Shown: positions 6,079 to 13,633, counted from the stretch's first letter. The stretch is DNA of 14,784 nt from Lachnospiraceae bacterium UBA1066 (GCA_002316215.1 DCDB01000208.1:1-14784); one strand, 5' to 3'. The notes: generated by a model not told the origin, from the sequence alone. A program made the numbers and translations.

Positions 6079-6537
6079 TTACTTTTCATGTGCGGAATCT
6101 TCCTCATGTTCATGCTCTCCGGTCTCTTCGCCTGCGAGCTTCAGGATGTCTTCCACTTTATCCTGTGAAATGTGCATGTCATTGGCAATTTCGTCAATAT
6201 TCGGTTTTGTCCCCAGTTCCTGAGTCAGCCGTTCAATACTCTGGTTAAGAAGCTCCACCTGGGCAATCAGACGGTCATCTTTTTTTGCCAGTGCCGCCTG
6301 TTCCTCCTGCGCCTCCCGTATACGGGCGCGGATTGCATTTTCAACCGTCTCAGTAAGCGGCAGGCCGTCCGAGGTCTCTTCCGCCTCCGCCACCTGTCCA
6401 AGCCCGGCCATAAGGCCGACATAAGCTTCCTGTATCAGATCCTCAGACGGTATTGTGCCATCATCCATCTCCGCGGCAATAACCGCTGCCTTCGGCATAA
6501 ATTCCTCGGCAAGAGCCGCTTTCTGTCTGTCGTTCAT
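6079..6537 (-). CDS. Sigma-70-like protein with partial region 2 and region 3 only, 152 aa
   Basis: SEDLIQEAYVGLMAGLGQ (31-48) matches the region 2.1-2.2 helix of sigma-70 factors (consensus near EDLIQEGNIGLLKA). LNQSIERLTQELGTKPNIDEIANDMHI... (97-136) matches region 3. Between them the aromatic, basic 2.3-2.4 segment that melts and reads the -10 box is replaced by an Ala/Glu-rich helix (63-92). No region 4, the -35 reader, follows; the C-terminus is an acidic His/Glu tail. It is therefore unlikely to work as a normal sigma factor and may be a core-RNA-polymerase-binding modulator or a decayed sigma factor. Start: ATG 6537 has GGAGG eight bases upstream; a GTG at 6543 is too close to it. It follows mscL on the same strand and probably shares its transcript. 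Confidence 0.65.
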   Translation of the reverse strand: MNDRQKAALAEEFMPKAAVIAAEMDDGTIPSEDLIQEAYVGLMAGLGQVAEAEETSDGLPLTETVENAIRARIREAQEEQAALAKKDDRLIAQVELLNQSIERLTQELGTKPNIDEIANDMHISQDKVEDILKLAGEETGEHEHEEDSAHEK

Positions 6538-6580
6538 TTTCACATCCTCCGGCTCCCGCCTGTCTCTTCCTGCTTTCTTT

Positions 6581-6704
6581 TCAAACCGCCTGCTGCCTCT
6601 TATTTTTCTTCAGAATGGCAGGCTGTCCCTTGCTTCTTCCTCTCAAACCGCCTGCTGCCTCTTATTTTTCTTCAGAGCTGCAGGCTGTTCCTTATTTCTT
6701 CCCG
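6581..6704. repeat. 62-bp tandem duplication straddling the mscL stop codon
   Basis: The unit at 6581-6642 is repeated at 6643-6704. The first 34 bases (TCAAACCGCCTGCTGCCTCT onward) are identical and the remaining 28 differ at about eight positions. The second unit contains the mscL stop (6694-6692) and its last codons. Each unit contains GCCTGC and GCAGGC arms able to form a stem on the minus-strand transcript. A weaker internal similarity (GAAGAAA..TAAG...CAGC twice per unit) hints at an older half-unit duplication. Confidence 0.85.
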
Positions 6705-7228
6705 GACTGCCCGGCGTTTTTTCCGGCGGCTCCGTCTGAAGGAAGGCTGGACGTGCAGTGCGGGCATCTTACGGCGTCAATCGGGATTTCAGACTTGCAG
6801 AACGGGCAGATCTTCGTTTTCGGCGCAACAGGCGCCTTCGGCCTCATCCGTTCATCCATTCGGTTGAATGCACGTACGACCAGGAAAATGCAGAAGGCTA
6901 CAATCAAAAAGTTAATCACTTTGGAAATGAAAGTCCCGTAATTCAGTGTCGCCGCTCCGGCCGCCTGGGCTTCCGCGAGCGTGGCATAGCTCTTTCCGTC
7001 CAGGGCGATAAACCAGTTGCTGAAATCTATGCCGCCGGTAATCATCGTAATAATCGGCATAATGATGTCATTGACAAGCGAAGTAACAATCGTCCCGAAC
7101 GCGGCGCCGATGATTACGCCGACAGCCATATCCAGTACATTTCCCTTGGCAATAAACTTCTTGAATTCCCCGAAAAAACCTTTGGCGTTTTCCGCCGCCT
7201 TTTGTGCATTTTCATTTAAGTCAGCCAT
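6692..7228 (-). CDS. mscL: Large-conductance mechanosensitive channel MscL with C-terminal zinc ribbon, 178 aa
   Basis: Pore-forming pentameric channel that opens under membrane tension to release solutes after hypo-osmotic shock. FKKFIAKGNVLDMAVGVIIG (22-41) is the amphipathic N-terminus and the first, pore-lining helix; the second helix is at about 103-121. The periplasmic loop (about 65-100) is enlarged with an Ala-rich piece. A C-terminal CPFC...CPHC pair (Cys141, 144, 155, 158) forms a rubredoxin-like zinc ribbon, found in a number of clostridial MscL proteins. The start at 7228 is set by GGAGG ten bases upstream; the open frame extends 11 codons further without a ribosome site. The last codons lie in the 62-bp tandem duplication. 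The sigma-like gene follows on the same strand. Confidence 0.93.
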   Translation of the reverse strand: MADLNENAQKAAENAKGFFGEFKKFIAKGNVLDMAVGVIIGAAFGTIVTSLVNDIIMPIITMITGGIDFSNWFIALDGKSYATLAEAQAAGAATLNYGTFISKVINFLIVAFCIFLVVRAFNRMDERMRPKAPVAPKTKICPFCKSEIPIDAVRCPHCTSSLPSDGAAGKNAGQSGKK

Positions 7229-7343
7229 TAATTTTCTTCCTCCATTCAATATTATGCGCACACAGGAAGTCTCCCCGCAGCAGCTGTGATGCCTTAGTTT
7301 GCTCCATTGCTTCGTGATTTCCCAGATTCCTTACGATGAGCCG

Positions 7344-7376
7344 CCGGCAGATCCGCGCGCTTGACGAACCTGCCGG
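7344..7376. terminator. Inverted repeat between the flavodiiron fusion gene and mscL
   Basis: CCGGCAG (7344-7350) and CTGCCGG (7370-7376), with a 19-base loop, lie about 20 bases past the fusion gene's stop codon on the minus strand. There is no T-run, so intrinsic termination is uncertain. The rest of 7229-7396 holds the mscL ribosome site and a weak CATAAT box (7256-7251) without a convincing -35. Confidence 0.35.
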
Positions 7377-7396
7377 CTGGTTACTGATTTTTCTGC

Positions 7397-9910
7397 TTAG
7401 AGCGAAAGTACTTCGCTGTACTTTGCGTGATCTTTGACCTTCTGCGTCAGATCCGCCAGCTTCGAGGTATCCCCGATCAGGATGACGCCTGCCAGCCGGT
7501 TGTTTTCGAAGGTATACTTCTCATAGAGGTTTCTCTTCATATCCTTAAGCTCGACAGTCCGGTAAACCTTATCCGGATTCTTTCCGTTATCCCCGATGGA
7601 AAAGAGGCTTGTCCCGCAGCCGTTAAAGGTCAGCGCGCCGTCTACGGTCTCATAAGTCAGGCTGTCACCGGCTGCATTGGCGCCCGCAACCTTGCCTTCC
7701 TCAACTGCCTGACTGAAAAGCGCATAATTGACGCCGGCAAAAGCCGCGCAATCACCGGCTGCATAAACATCCGGAACGCTGGTTTCCATCTTTTCATTTA
7801 CAAGGATGCTCCTGTCCGCCGCGATCCCCGCCTTCATTGCCAGCCCTATATTGCTGCGGACACCCGTCGAGACGATGACCAGCTGCGCCTCCAGTGTCCT
7901 GCCGTCTCCCAGAATGACTCCGCTCTCCGTAATTTCGGAAGTCGTTACGCCTGTCAGGAAATGAACCCCCGAATCGCTGACAATCTTTTCAAGGACATCC
8001 GACGCCGCTTCCGTAAGCTGACGGCTCAAAAGAGACGGCATGGATTCCACCACCGTCACATCCACTTTGCCGCGCTTCAAAGACCAGGCGGCTTCAAGGC
8101 CCAGAACGCCTCCTCCGATGACAACCGCTTTCTTCACATTCGGCAGCATATCCTTAATCTTCCTGGCATCGTCAATGCAGCGCACAGAAACAACGTGCGG
8201 CAAATCTGCTCCTTTAAGCGGCGGAATAAAGCATTTTGCGCCGAGAGCATAAATCAGCTTGTCATACATCAGTTCCATACCGCCGCACGACACGGTTTTC
8301 TTAAATGTATCGATGGCAGTCACTTCTGTATCCAGAACAATCGAAACACGGCTGCTGTCATACCAATCCTGCTTTTCGATGGCGAGCTGGCCGTCCGAGA
8401 AGTCGGAAAGCATCGCCTTCGTCAGCATCGGACGATTGTACGGCAGATACTTTTCATTTGAAATAATCGTGACTCCGCCTGTCTTATCACGCTCGCGGAT
8501 GGCCTTCGCTGCTTCAAGAGCTGCCGCCCCGCCGCCTAAAATAAGGTATTTCCGGTCGGAGTCATGGTTCTCAACAATATTTTCTTCAACCGGGACGAAG
8601 TTCTCTTTGCCGACGCCGCAGACCGGGCAGACTTCGATGGACGCATCAAAAATCGCTCCGCAGACGAGGCACTTGACAAGACGCCTGCCGCCGGACTTCC
8701 TGACCGGCTCTTTTTTCAGAAGAACGCAGCCGAAATTGTAACCGAAATCATAGGCGTCCGTGAGCTGGTTCTCACTGGGCTTGAAGCGGACGCGGAAGCC
8801 TTCGACGGTCTTAAGCTTAATCTGTTTTAAACGTTCCATGATATTCGGGACGCCTTCACCGCTCCAGCCGTAGCTGCCGAACGCACTTGCCAGCCTGCCC
8901 TTGAAAATCGGGTAAAACATGCCGGTCGTCAGCGACCAGATCGGCTCCAGGGCCTCTCCTAAGATCGTCGGTGTCCCGAAAAGATAGCCGTCTGCTGCCG
9001 CCATATCGGCCGCCAGATCAGTCTTGTCATCGAAAATAAGATCATAGCGGTGAACCTCGATTTCACCGGCATCCTCAACGCCTTTGGCGATTTTTTCGGA
9101 AAGCGCCTTCGTATAGCCATACGCGCTTACATAAGGCATGACGACCAGCTTTTTGGCCTTCGGCGCCGGAGCTGCGCACCATTCTTTATACCAGCCGAAA
9201 ACCTGATCCAGGCGGGAATCCAGCACCGGGCCGTGGCCTGTGCAGATGGTCTCGATCTCCAGATCCTTGATTCTCTCCAGCGCATTGCTCATATAAGGAC
9301 GTTTGAACGGCCCGATGATGCAGTCGAAATAATACTTCGTCGCATCCGCGTAGCCTTCTTCATTCTTAACGGCCGAACGCACGATGCCGTCGCAGGCAAA
9401 ATGCGAACCGAAAGAATCGCAGGTAAAAAGCGTCTTCATTTCCGGGCAGTAAGTGTACATCGTATCCGGCCAGTGAAGGTTCGGAAGGATCATAAATTCA
9501 AGCGTCTTATCCCCGAGTGAAAGCGTATCGTTCTCTTTCACGGCGATACTTGCAAAATCCGCATTCACAATGTGCTTCAGGAAGGAAATGGCTGTCCCTG
9601 TCGCCACGATCGTAAGTGAGGGATTCACTTCCAGAAGTTTCTCGACCGTCCCGGCATGGTCCGGCTCTGTATGATCCATGATAAGGTAATCAATATTTTC
9701 AATCTCCGTCACAGACTCGATGTAAGCCTTCATCTCATCCCAGAAAGCAAACTTCGACGTCTCAAAAAGCGCTGTCTTCTCGCTGCCCTTTAAAAGATAG
9801 GAATTATAGGATGTGCCGTATTTCGTCTCCATGATAATGTCAAAAACCTTAAGGTTCGGATCCAGAACACCTGTCCAGTATAAATCTTTCTTAATTTTAA
9901 AAGCTTCCAT
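7397..9910 (-). CDS. Flavodiiron - rubredoxin - NADH:rubredoxin oxidoreductase fusion, 837 aa
   Basis: Cytoplasmic oxygen-scavenging enzyme: electrons pass from NADH through FAD and rubredoxin iron to FMN and a di-iron site that reduces O2 to water (or NO in some relatives). Residues 1-245 are the metallo-beta-lactamase-like di-iron domain with all expected ligands: His80, Glu82, Asp84 (HTEPDH), His146, Asp165 and His226. Residues 253-400 are a flavodoxin domain with GTPTILGE (312-319) and GSYGWSGEG (345-353). Residues 412-440 are a short-spaced rubredoxin with Cys414, 417, 428 and 431. Residues 452-837 are an FAD/NAD(P)H oxidoreductase with GGGAAALEAA (459-468), NAD-binding GGGVLGLEAA (599-608) and VYAAGD (715-720). 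Multidomain fusions of this type are known in clostridia such as C. difficile. Start at 9910 has AAGGAGG six bases upstream; the 17 extra upstream codons run over the promoter. Single-gene unit with its own promoter and probable repressor site. Confidence 0.95.
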   Translation of the reverse strand: MEAFKIKKDLYWTGVLDPNLKVFDIIMETKYGTSYNSYLLKGSEKTALFETSKFAFWDEMKAYIESVTEIENIDYLIMDHTEPDHAGTVEKLLEVNPSLTIVATGTAISFLKHIVNADFASIAVKENDTLSLGDKTLEFMILPNLHWPDTMYTYCPEMKTLFTCDSFGSHFACDGIVRSAVKNEEGYADATKYYFDCIIGPFKRPYMSNALERIKDLEIETICTGHGPVLDSRLDQVFGWYKEWCAAPAPKAKKLVVMPYVSAYGYTKALSEKIAKGVEDAGEIEVHRYDLIFDDKTDLAADMAAADGYLFGTPTILGEALEPIWSLTTGMFYPIFKGRLASAFGSYGWSGEGVPNIMERLKQIKLKTVEGFRVRFKPSENQLTDAYDFGYNFGCVLLKKEPVRKSGGRRLVKCLVCGAIFDASIEVCPVCGVGKENFVPVEENIVENHDSDRKYLILGGGAAALEAAKAIRERDKTGGVTIISNEKYLPYNRPMLTKAMLSDFSDGQLAIEKQDWYDSSRVSIVLDTEVTAIDTFKKTVSCGGMELMYDKLIYALGAKCFIPPLKGADLPHVVSVRCIDDARKIKDMLPNVKKAVVIGGGVLGLEAAWSLKRGKVDVTVVESMPSLLSRQLTEAASDVLEKIVSDSGVHFLTGVTTSEITESGVILGDGRTLEAQLVIVSTGVRSNIGLAMKAGIAADRSILVNEKMETSVPDVYAAGDCAAFAGVNYALFSQAVEEGKVAGANAAGDSLTYETVDGALTFNGCGTSLFSIGDNGKNPDKVYRTVELKDMKRNLYEKYTFENNRLAGVILIGDTSKLADLTQKVKDHAKYSEVLSL

Positions 9911-9944
9911 AAAATGCCTCCTTGTTGTTGAATAGCTGCTTTCT

Positions 9945-9973
9945 ATTTTACAAGTGTACACCTGTCAGTGCAA
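9945..9973 (-). promoter_or_regulatory. Promoter of the flavodiiron fusion gene
   Basis: On the minus strand TTGCAC (9973-9968), a 17-base spacer and TAAAAT (9950-9945), about 35 bases before the start codon. The spacer is almost filled by the palindrome described in the next entry. Confidence 0.5.
9949..9966. promoter_or_regulatory. Double TACANNTGTA-type operator inside the flavodiiron promoter
   Basis: TACAAGTGTA (9949-9958) is an exact TACANNTGTA, the box used by BlaI/MecI/CopY-family repressors. A second box, TACACCTGTC (9957-9966), overlaps it by two bases and has one mismatch. Together they form a near-perfect 16-base palindrome (9950-9965) between the -35 and -10 elements. Repression released by an oxygen, nitric-oxide or metal signal is a plausible inference. 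No BlaI/CopY-type gene is in the window. Confidence 0.45.
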
Positions 9974-9979
9974 GATATA

Positions 9980-10000
9980 TCGTGAAATTTCAGCTCACGA
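9980..10000. other. Nested palindromes upstream of the flavodiiron promoter
   Basis: TGAAATTTCA (9983-9992) is a perfect 10-base palindrome nested in the looser pair TCGTGA (9980-9985) and TCACGA (9995-10000). It lies just upstream of the -35 box and may be a second regulator site, but I cannot assign it. Confidence 0.25.
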
Positions 10001-10028
10001 CGGCGCATGTCTAAAAGATGCCGGAACT

Positions 10029-10087
10029 AAAAAAGGCAGCAAAAATCCGCTGCACTGTTTGAAGCTTACGCCCGGGAAGCACCCGGG
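10029..10087 (-). terminator. Intrinsic terminator of the first AraC regulator gene
   Basis: On the minus strand GCAGC (10053-10049), an 8-base loop, GCTGC (10040-10036), then CTTTTTT (10035-10029). Just upstream in the transcript is a second compact hairpin, two CCCGGG arms (10071-10076 and 10082-10087) around a 5-base loop, without its own T-run. Together they separate the AraC gene from the flavodiiron gene. Confidence 0.65.
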
Positions 10088-10173
10088 ACTTCGGAACTTT
10101 GCGCCGGCTGCAGAACAATACAGCAGTTTCTTCTGCCATTCATGTACTTTTAGAATAATTTAAGAGAGAGGTC

Positions 10174-11091
10174 TTAGATGTCCGACACACTGATCATATC
10201 GTGCTTCTCGTCCATATTGATGATCTTTTCCTTAATGTCACGGTACTGCCGCGGACTCATGCCGTACATTTTCTTGAAGGATTTGGAAAATGAAACCCCG
10301 TCACTGTATCCGCAGCTATAGGCGATTTCTTTTATGGAGGCATCGGTCTGTTTTAAGAGATAGGCCGCCTGCTGCGCCCGGAGATTGATCAGATATTCCT
10401 GCGGCGAAAGAAAAATCGCCTTATGGAAGACCTTCGTAAGATAAGAGCGGCTGATGCCGATGGATTCGGCGATCTGGTTGACCTTGATATCCTTCATATA
10501 ATTTTTCCGGATGAAATCAATGCCCTTCTTGACATATTCCGAGCTCTGCTCCGTCATGCCTTCCGTATCCTCTCCGATTCCTTCCGAAAGAAACGCAAAG
10601 ATAACCAGCATGCCGCTGATACGAAGAAGCTGATCCGTCCACGAAAGGCTGTTGGCCATGAGCATCCTGTCGACGCACGTCCTGATATCCCCTAAACGAT
10701 CCGTCTTGCGGACCGGCTGCTCTCTTGTAAGGCCCATCTTCCGGGCGATTTCTTCGGCCCGGAAACCGTGGAATCCGATCCAGCCGTAAGTCCAGGGATC
10801 ATTCACATCCGCGCGGTATTTTGTCAGCTGCCCGGGATAAATGAAAAACAAGTCGCCGGCCTTAAGGTTATATGTTTTCCCGCCCGAGGTATAGGTGCCC
10901 TTTCCGCCGAACACGACATGCATAAGATAACTCTTCCTTATATATGGTCCGAACTGGAATCCCGGACGGCAGTCTTCGATGCCGCAGTAATCAAGGACAA
11001 GCGAATCCACCTCGCTGAAATCCGAAACCAGCCGCAGATCTTCAAGACACTTATAATGTTCCGATTCCGTATATATCGCCTGCTGTTCCAT
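10174..11091 (-). CDS. AraC-family regulator with N-terminal cupin domain, 305 aa
   Basis: Transcription factor of the MsmR/RafR-like AraC group, likely an activator of alpha-galactoside or related sugar genes. Residues about 30-120 form the sugar-sensing cupin domain with the signature LDYCGIEDCRPG (33-44) and a conserved HVVFGGKG stretch (58-65). The C-terminal DNA-binding domain (about 190-290) has two helix-turn-helices: INQIAES-like VNQIAESIGISRSYLTKVF (204-222) and SIKEIAYSCGYSDGVSFSKS (252-271), ending in the family signature GMSPRQYR (277-284). The start at 11091 has AGGAGG ten bases upstream; a further seven codons upstream lack a ribosome site. It is a paralogue of the regulator at 13679-14608, with the alpha-galactosidase between them. 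It has its own promoter candidate and a tandem repeat in its leader. Confidence 0.9.
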   Translation of the reverse strand: MEQQAIYTESEHYKCLEDLRLVSDFSEVDSLVLDYCGIEDCRPGFQFGPYIRKSYLMHVVFGGKGTYTSGGKTYNLKAGDLFFIYPGQLTKYRADVNDPWTYGWIGFHGFRAEEIARKMGLTREQPVRKTDRLGDIRTCVDRMLMANSLSWTDQLLRISGMLVIFAFLSEGIGEDTEGMTEQSSEYVKKGIDFIRKNYMKDIKVNQIAESIGISRSYLTKVFHKAIFLSPQEYLINLRAQQAAYLLKQTDASIKEIAYSCGYSDGVSFSKSFKKMYGMSPRQYRDIKEKIINMDEKHDMISVSDI

Positions 11092-11177
11092 AGGATATAT
11101 TCCTCCTATCATCTTAAGCCGAATATTGAGTTTCCGCTCCTTTTAAGGTACTGCCGGATTATTTAAGCGAATCGTTA

Positions 11178-11246
11178 AATGAGCGGCGTTCACAGGATGC
11201 GCTAATGAGCGGCGTTCACAGGATGCGCCAATGAGCCGCAGTCCGC
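11178..11246. repeat. 26-bp tandem repeat upstream of the first AraC gene
   Basis: The unit AATGAGCGGCGTTCACAGGA plus TGCGCT occupies 11178-11203 and 11204-11229, with one mismatch at its last base, and is followed by a degraded third copy (11230-11246). It lies between the alpha-galactosidase terminator and the AraC ribosome site, in the probable promoter or leader of the AraC gene. It could be a cluster of regulator half-sites or a simple duplication. The units abut with no spacers. Confidence 0.85.
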
Positions 11247-11267
11247 ATATTTTTCATGTTTTTTTAC

Positions 11268-11325
11268 AAAAAATGCAGATATCCCCTTGCCATAGCCCTA
11301 TTATAGGACAGGAAAGGGGATATCT
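11268..11325 (-). terminator. Terminator-type hairpin after the alpha-galactosidase gene
   Basis: AGATATCCCCTT (11277-11288) and AAGGGGATATCT (11314-11325) form a perfect 12-bp stem with a 25-base loop. On the minus-strand transcript it is followed by GCATTTTTTG (T-run 11273-11268). It lies about 55 bases past the alpha-galactosidase stop. The loop contains a perfect TATAAT on the same strand, so the arms might alternatively be protein-binding sites around the AraC promoter. Confidence 0.65.
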
Positions 11326-11329
11326 CCAA
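11300..11329 (-). promoter_or_regulatory. Candidate promoter of the first AraC gene, inside the hairpin
   Basis: On the minus strand TTGGAG (11329-11324), an 18-base spacer and TATAAT (11305-11300). Transcription would start near 11293 and give a leader of about 200 bases containing the 26-bp repeats. The -10 is itself in the short palindrome CCTATAATAGG. The leader would include only one arm of the terminator stem, so a transcript begun here would not fold the terminator. Confidence 0.4.
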
Positions 11330-11379
11330 CATTTTCTACTATTTTCCTAAAAAAAGCGTTATTTCGGCTTTTTTCAGAA

Positions 11380-13605
11380 TTAAATCCTGTGAATCATATA
11401 AAGCCTGGACCAGAAATCCAGCTGGTGGCCTGTGGCCGGATCCGTGGTAAAGGTCGCCTGTTCATCGAAAATGACAATACCGGCATTCATAAGCTCATCG
11501 CCGCCGAACTCTCCCAGGCCCTCAATTTCATAGCGGGCATTTTCATCAAGTCCGTCAAGGCGCAGGCGGATAAAGCCGCGGTTGACCTGATTCAGTATCT
11601 TATAATAACCGACAATCGCATCCTTCTTATCCCCGGAAACAACCATCCAGGCTGCCGTCGTATTGTCATAAGGCGGCTTCAGCCTGTAGAAATCGCCGTG
11701 ATGAAGCGTCCGACGGTTTTTCTTCATAAATTCCACCTGCGCGCAGACCTTCTTAAACTCCTCCTCCGGAAGATGGTTCAGATCGAGCTCGTATCCGAAG
11801 GTACCGAAGCAGGCCACATTGGCGCGTGTCTCAATCGGGACGCTGCGCCCAAGCTGCTGGTTCGGGGACGCGGAAACGTGAGCGCCGATACTCTCGATCG
11901 GATAGCCGTAAGACGTTCCGTAATGGATCTTCAGGCGTTCAATACCGTCGGTATCGTCGCTGCCCCAGGCCTGCGGCGCATAGTAAAGCATGCCGGCGTC
12001 GAAGCGGCAGCCGCCCGAAGCGCAGGATTCAAAGAGGATCTTCGGAAATGCGGCGATCAGTTTTTCATAGAGACGGTATACCCCTAAGATATAGCGGTGG
12101 TAAATCTCGCCCTGCTGCTCCGGCGGATAAGCGACGGAATAGCATTCGGTAACGGAACGGTTCATATCCCATTTGATGTAAGAGATATTCGCATCCAAAA
12201 AGATCTTACAGAGCATATCGTAAATGCCGTCCACGACCTCAGGGCGTGAGAAATCCAGCACCCACTGATAGCGCCCGTAAGAGCGGTTCCTTCCGGGCGT
12301 CGCAAGCACCCAGTCCGGATGCTGCCGGTAGAGGTCGCTGTCTTCATTGATCATCTCCGGCTCAATCCAGAGCCCGAATTCAAGTCCCAGGGCATTCACC
12401 TTTTCGGCAAGTCCCTTCATCCCGTTCGGGAGCTTCCGCGTATCGACCTTCCAGTCGCCGAGCGCGCGGTGGTCATCGATGCGGTTGCCGAACCAGCCGT
12501 CGTCCAGGACAAAAAGTTCTACGCCGGCTTCTTTGCCTTTTTTAGCGATTTCAAGCAGTTTCTCTTCGTTAAAATCCATAAAGACCGCTTCCCAGCTGTT
12601 AAGCAGGATCGGCCGCTCCTTATCCCTCCAGAAGCCGCGGGCCACGCGGGTACGAAGCAGGCGGTGAAGCATCTGGCTCATATGGTTAAGTCCACAGGAG
12701 CTGTAAGTCAGAAGAGCTTCAGGAGCCTGGAAACTTTCGCCCGGCTTTAAGAGCCAGCAGAAGTTCTGCGGATGGATGCCCATGAGAAGACGGGTCGTAT
12801 CAAAACAGTCGACGTAAGCTTCCGCCAGGAAATTCCCGCTGTAGACAAAAGTACAGCCGATAGCCTCTCCGAAATCTTCCGTCGTCTCCGGCCTCTTTAA
12901 AATGACAAACGGATTCTGCTGGCTGCTGGAATGTCCGCGCATGCTTCCGATGCCCTGGAACCCCGGAACGAGCTTGCGGGTATACGGCATGCGTTCGCGC
13001 GCCCAGGCGCCCGAAAACTGCATCATTTCATAGTTGCTGTCCGGAAGGTCGAGGCAGAGGCTCATCGCACGGGTGAGCCTGATCCCGTCTTTGCCTTCAT
13101 TTGCAAATGAAACGCTGCGCGCGATTATATCTTCATTTTCAAAAATAGTATAGAGCAGCGTCATGGAAAGTCCTGAAAGCGCATCTTTCAAAGTGACGGA
13201 AAGCGTCTCCGCCTCATCGTCACTTTCCGTATAGGACGCCGGAAGAGACGGAAGGGACGGCTTCCCCTTCGTAATCTCATAACCGGCCATCCGGAATTCA
13301 GAGATATGGCTGCCGTCTTTAAAAATCAGCTCGAACGCCGGATCCCTGAGATCCGTCTCGCCGAAAGAAGGGTACTCCTGACGCGTCGTGTCAAGTGAAA
13401 ATGACGGATCGTCCGTCGAAAGGAAAGCCGCCATAGCCTTGCAGAAAGCGCCCTCTCTGTAGCGGTTAAAACCCGAAACCTCTTTCACGGCCTTGCCGTA
13501 GTAAAGCTGCGAAAGCTGTCCGTTCGGCAGCACCCCGATCACATAGCTTACGCGTCCGTTCGTAAGATGGAAAATCTTTTCTTTTTCATTATAACTGACT
13601 GACAT
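11380..13605 (-). CDS. GH36 alpha-galactosidase, 741 aa
   Basis: Retaining alpha-galactosidase releasing terminal alpha-1,6-linked galactose from melibiose, raffinose, stachyose and similar sugars. Residues about 1-300 form the N-terminal beta-supersandwich domain, about 320-640 the TIM barrel, and the rest a C-terminal beta domain. Family GH36 signatures are visible: LNSWEA (335-340), LDDGWFG (367-373), WKVD (385-388), GLWIEPEM (411-418), YIKWDMNR (476-483) with nucleophile Asp480, FESCASGGCRFD (525-536), and WGSDDTD (547-553) with acid/base Asp550. These positions are almost those of well-studied bacillar AgaB-type enzymes. No signal peptide, so it acts in the cytoplasm on imported sugars. 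Start at 13605 has AGGGAGG ten bases upstream; the extra 20 codons upstream overlap the promoter. It sits between two AraC genes of the same strand. Confidence 0.95.
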   Translation of the reverse strand: MSVSYNEKEKIFHLTNGRVSYVIGVLPNGQLSQLYYGKAVKEVSGFNRYREGAFCKAMAAFLSTDDPSFSLDTTRQEYPSFGETDLRDPAFELIFKDGSHISEFRMAGYEITKGKPSLPSLPASYTESDDEAETLSVTLKDALSGLSMTLLYTIFENEDIIARSVSFANEGKDGIRLTRAMSLCLDLPDSNYEMMQFSGAWARERMPYTRKLVPGFQGIGSMRGHSSSQQNPFVILKRPETTEDFGEAIGCTFVYSGNFLAEAYVDCFDTTRLLMGIHPQNFCWLLKPGESFQAPEALLTYSSCGLNHMSQMLHRLLRTRVARGFWRDKERPILLNSWEAVFMDFNEEKLLEIAKKGKEAGVELFVLDDGWFGNRIDDHRALGDWKVDTRKLPNGMKGLAEKVNALGLEFGLWIEPEMINEDSDLYRQHPDWVLATPGRNRSYGRYQWVLDFSRPEVVDGIYDMLCKIFLDANISYIKWDMNRSVTECYSVAYPPEQQGEIYHRYILGVYRLYEKLIAAFPKILFESCASGGCRFDAGMLYYAPQAWGSDDTDGIERLKIHYGTSYGYPIESIGAHVSASPNQQLGRSVPIETRANVACFGTFGYELDLNHLPEEEFKKVCAQVEFMKKNRRTLHHGDFYRLKPPYDNTTAAWMVVSGDKKDAIVGYYKILNQVNRGFIRLRLDGLDENARYEIEGLGEFGGDELMNAGIVIFDEQATFTTDPATGHQLDFWSRLYMIHRI

Positions 13606-13633
13606 AATGCTGTATCCTCCCTTAGTAATCTTA

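Noticed and set aside
7427..8461. Long plus-strand open frame opposite the flavodiiron fusion
   Set aside because: It is the antisense shadow of a gene with fully intact catalytic motifs; no ribosome site and no protein family resemblance.
11178..11246. CRISPR-like array
   Set aside because: The 26-bp units abut directly with no spacers, and no cas gene is present.
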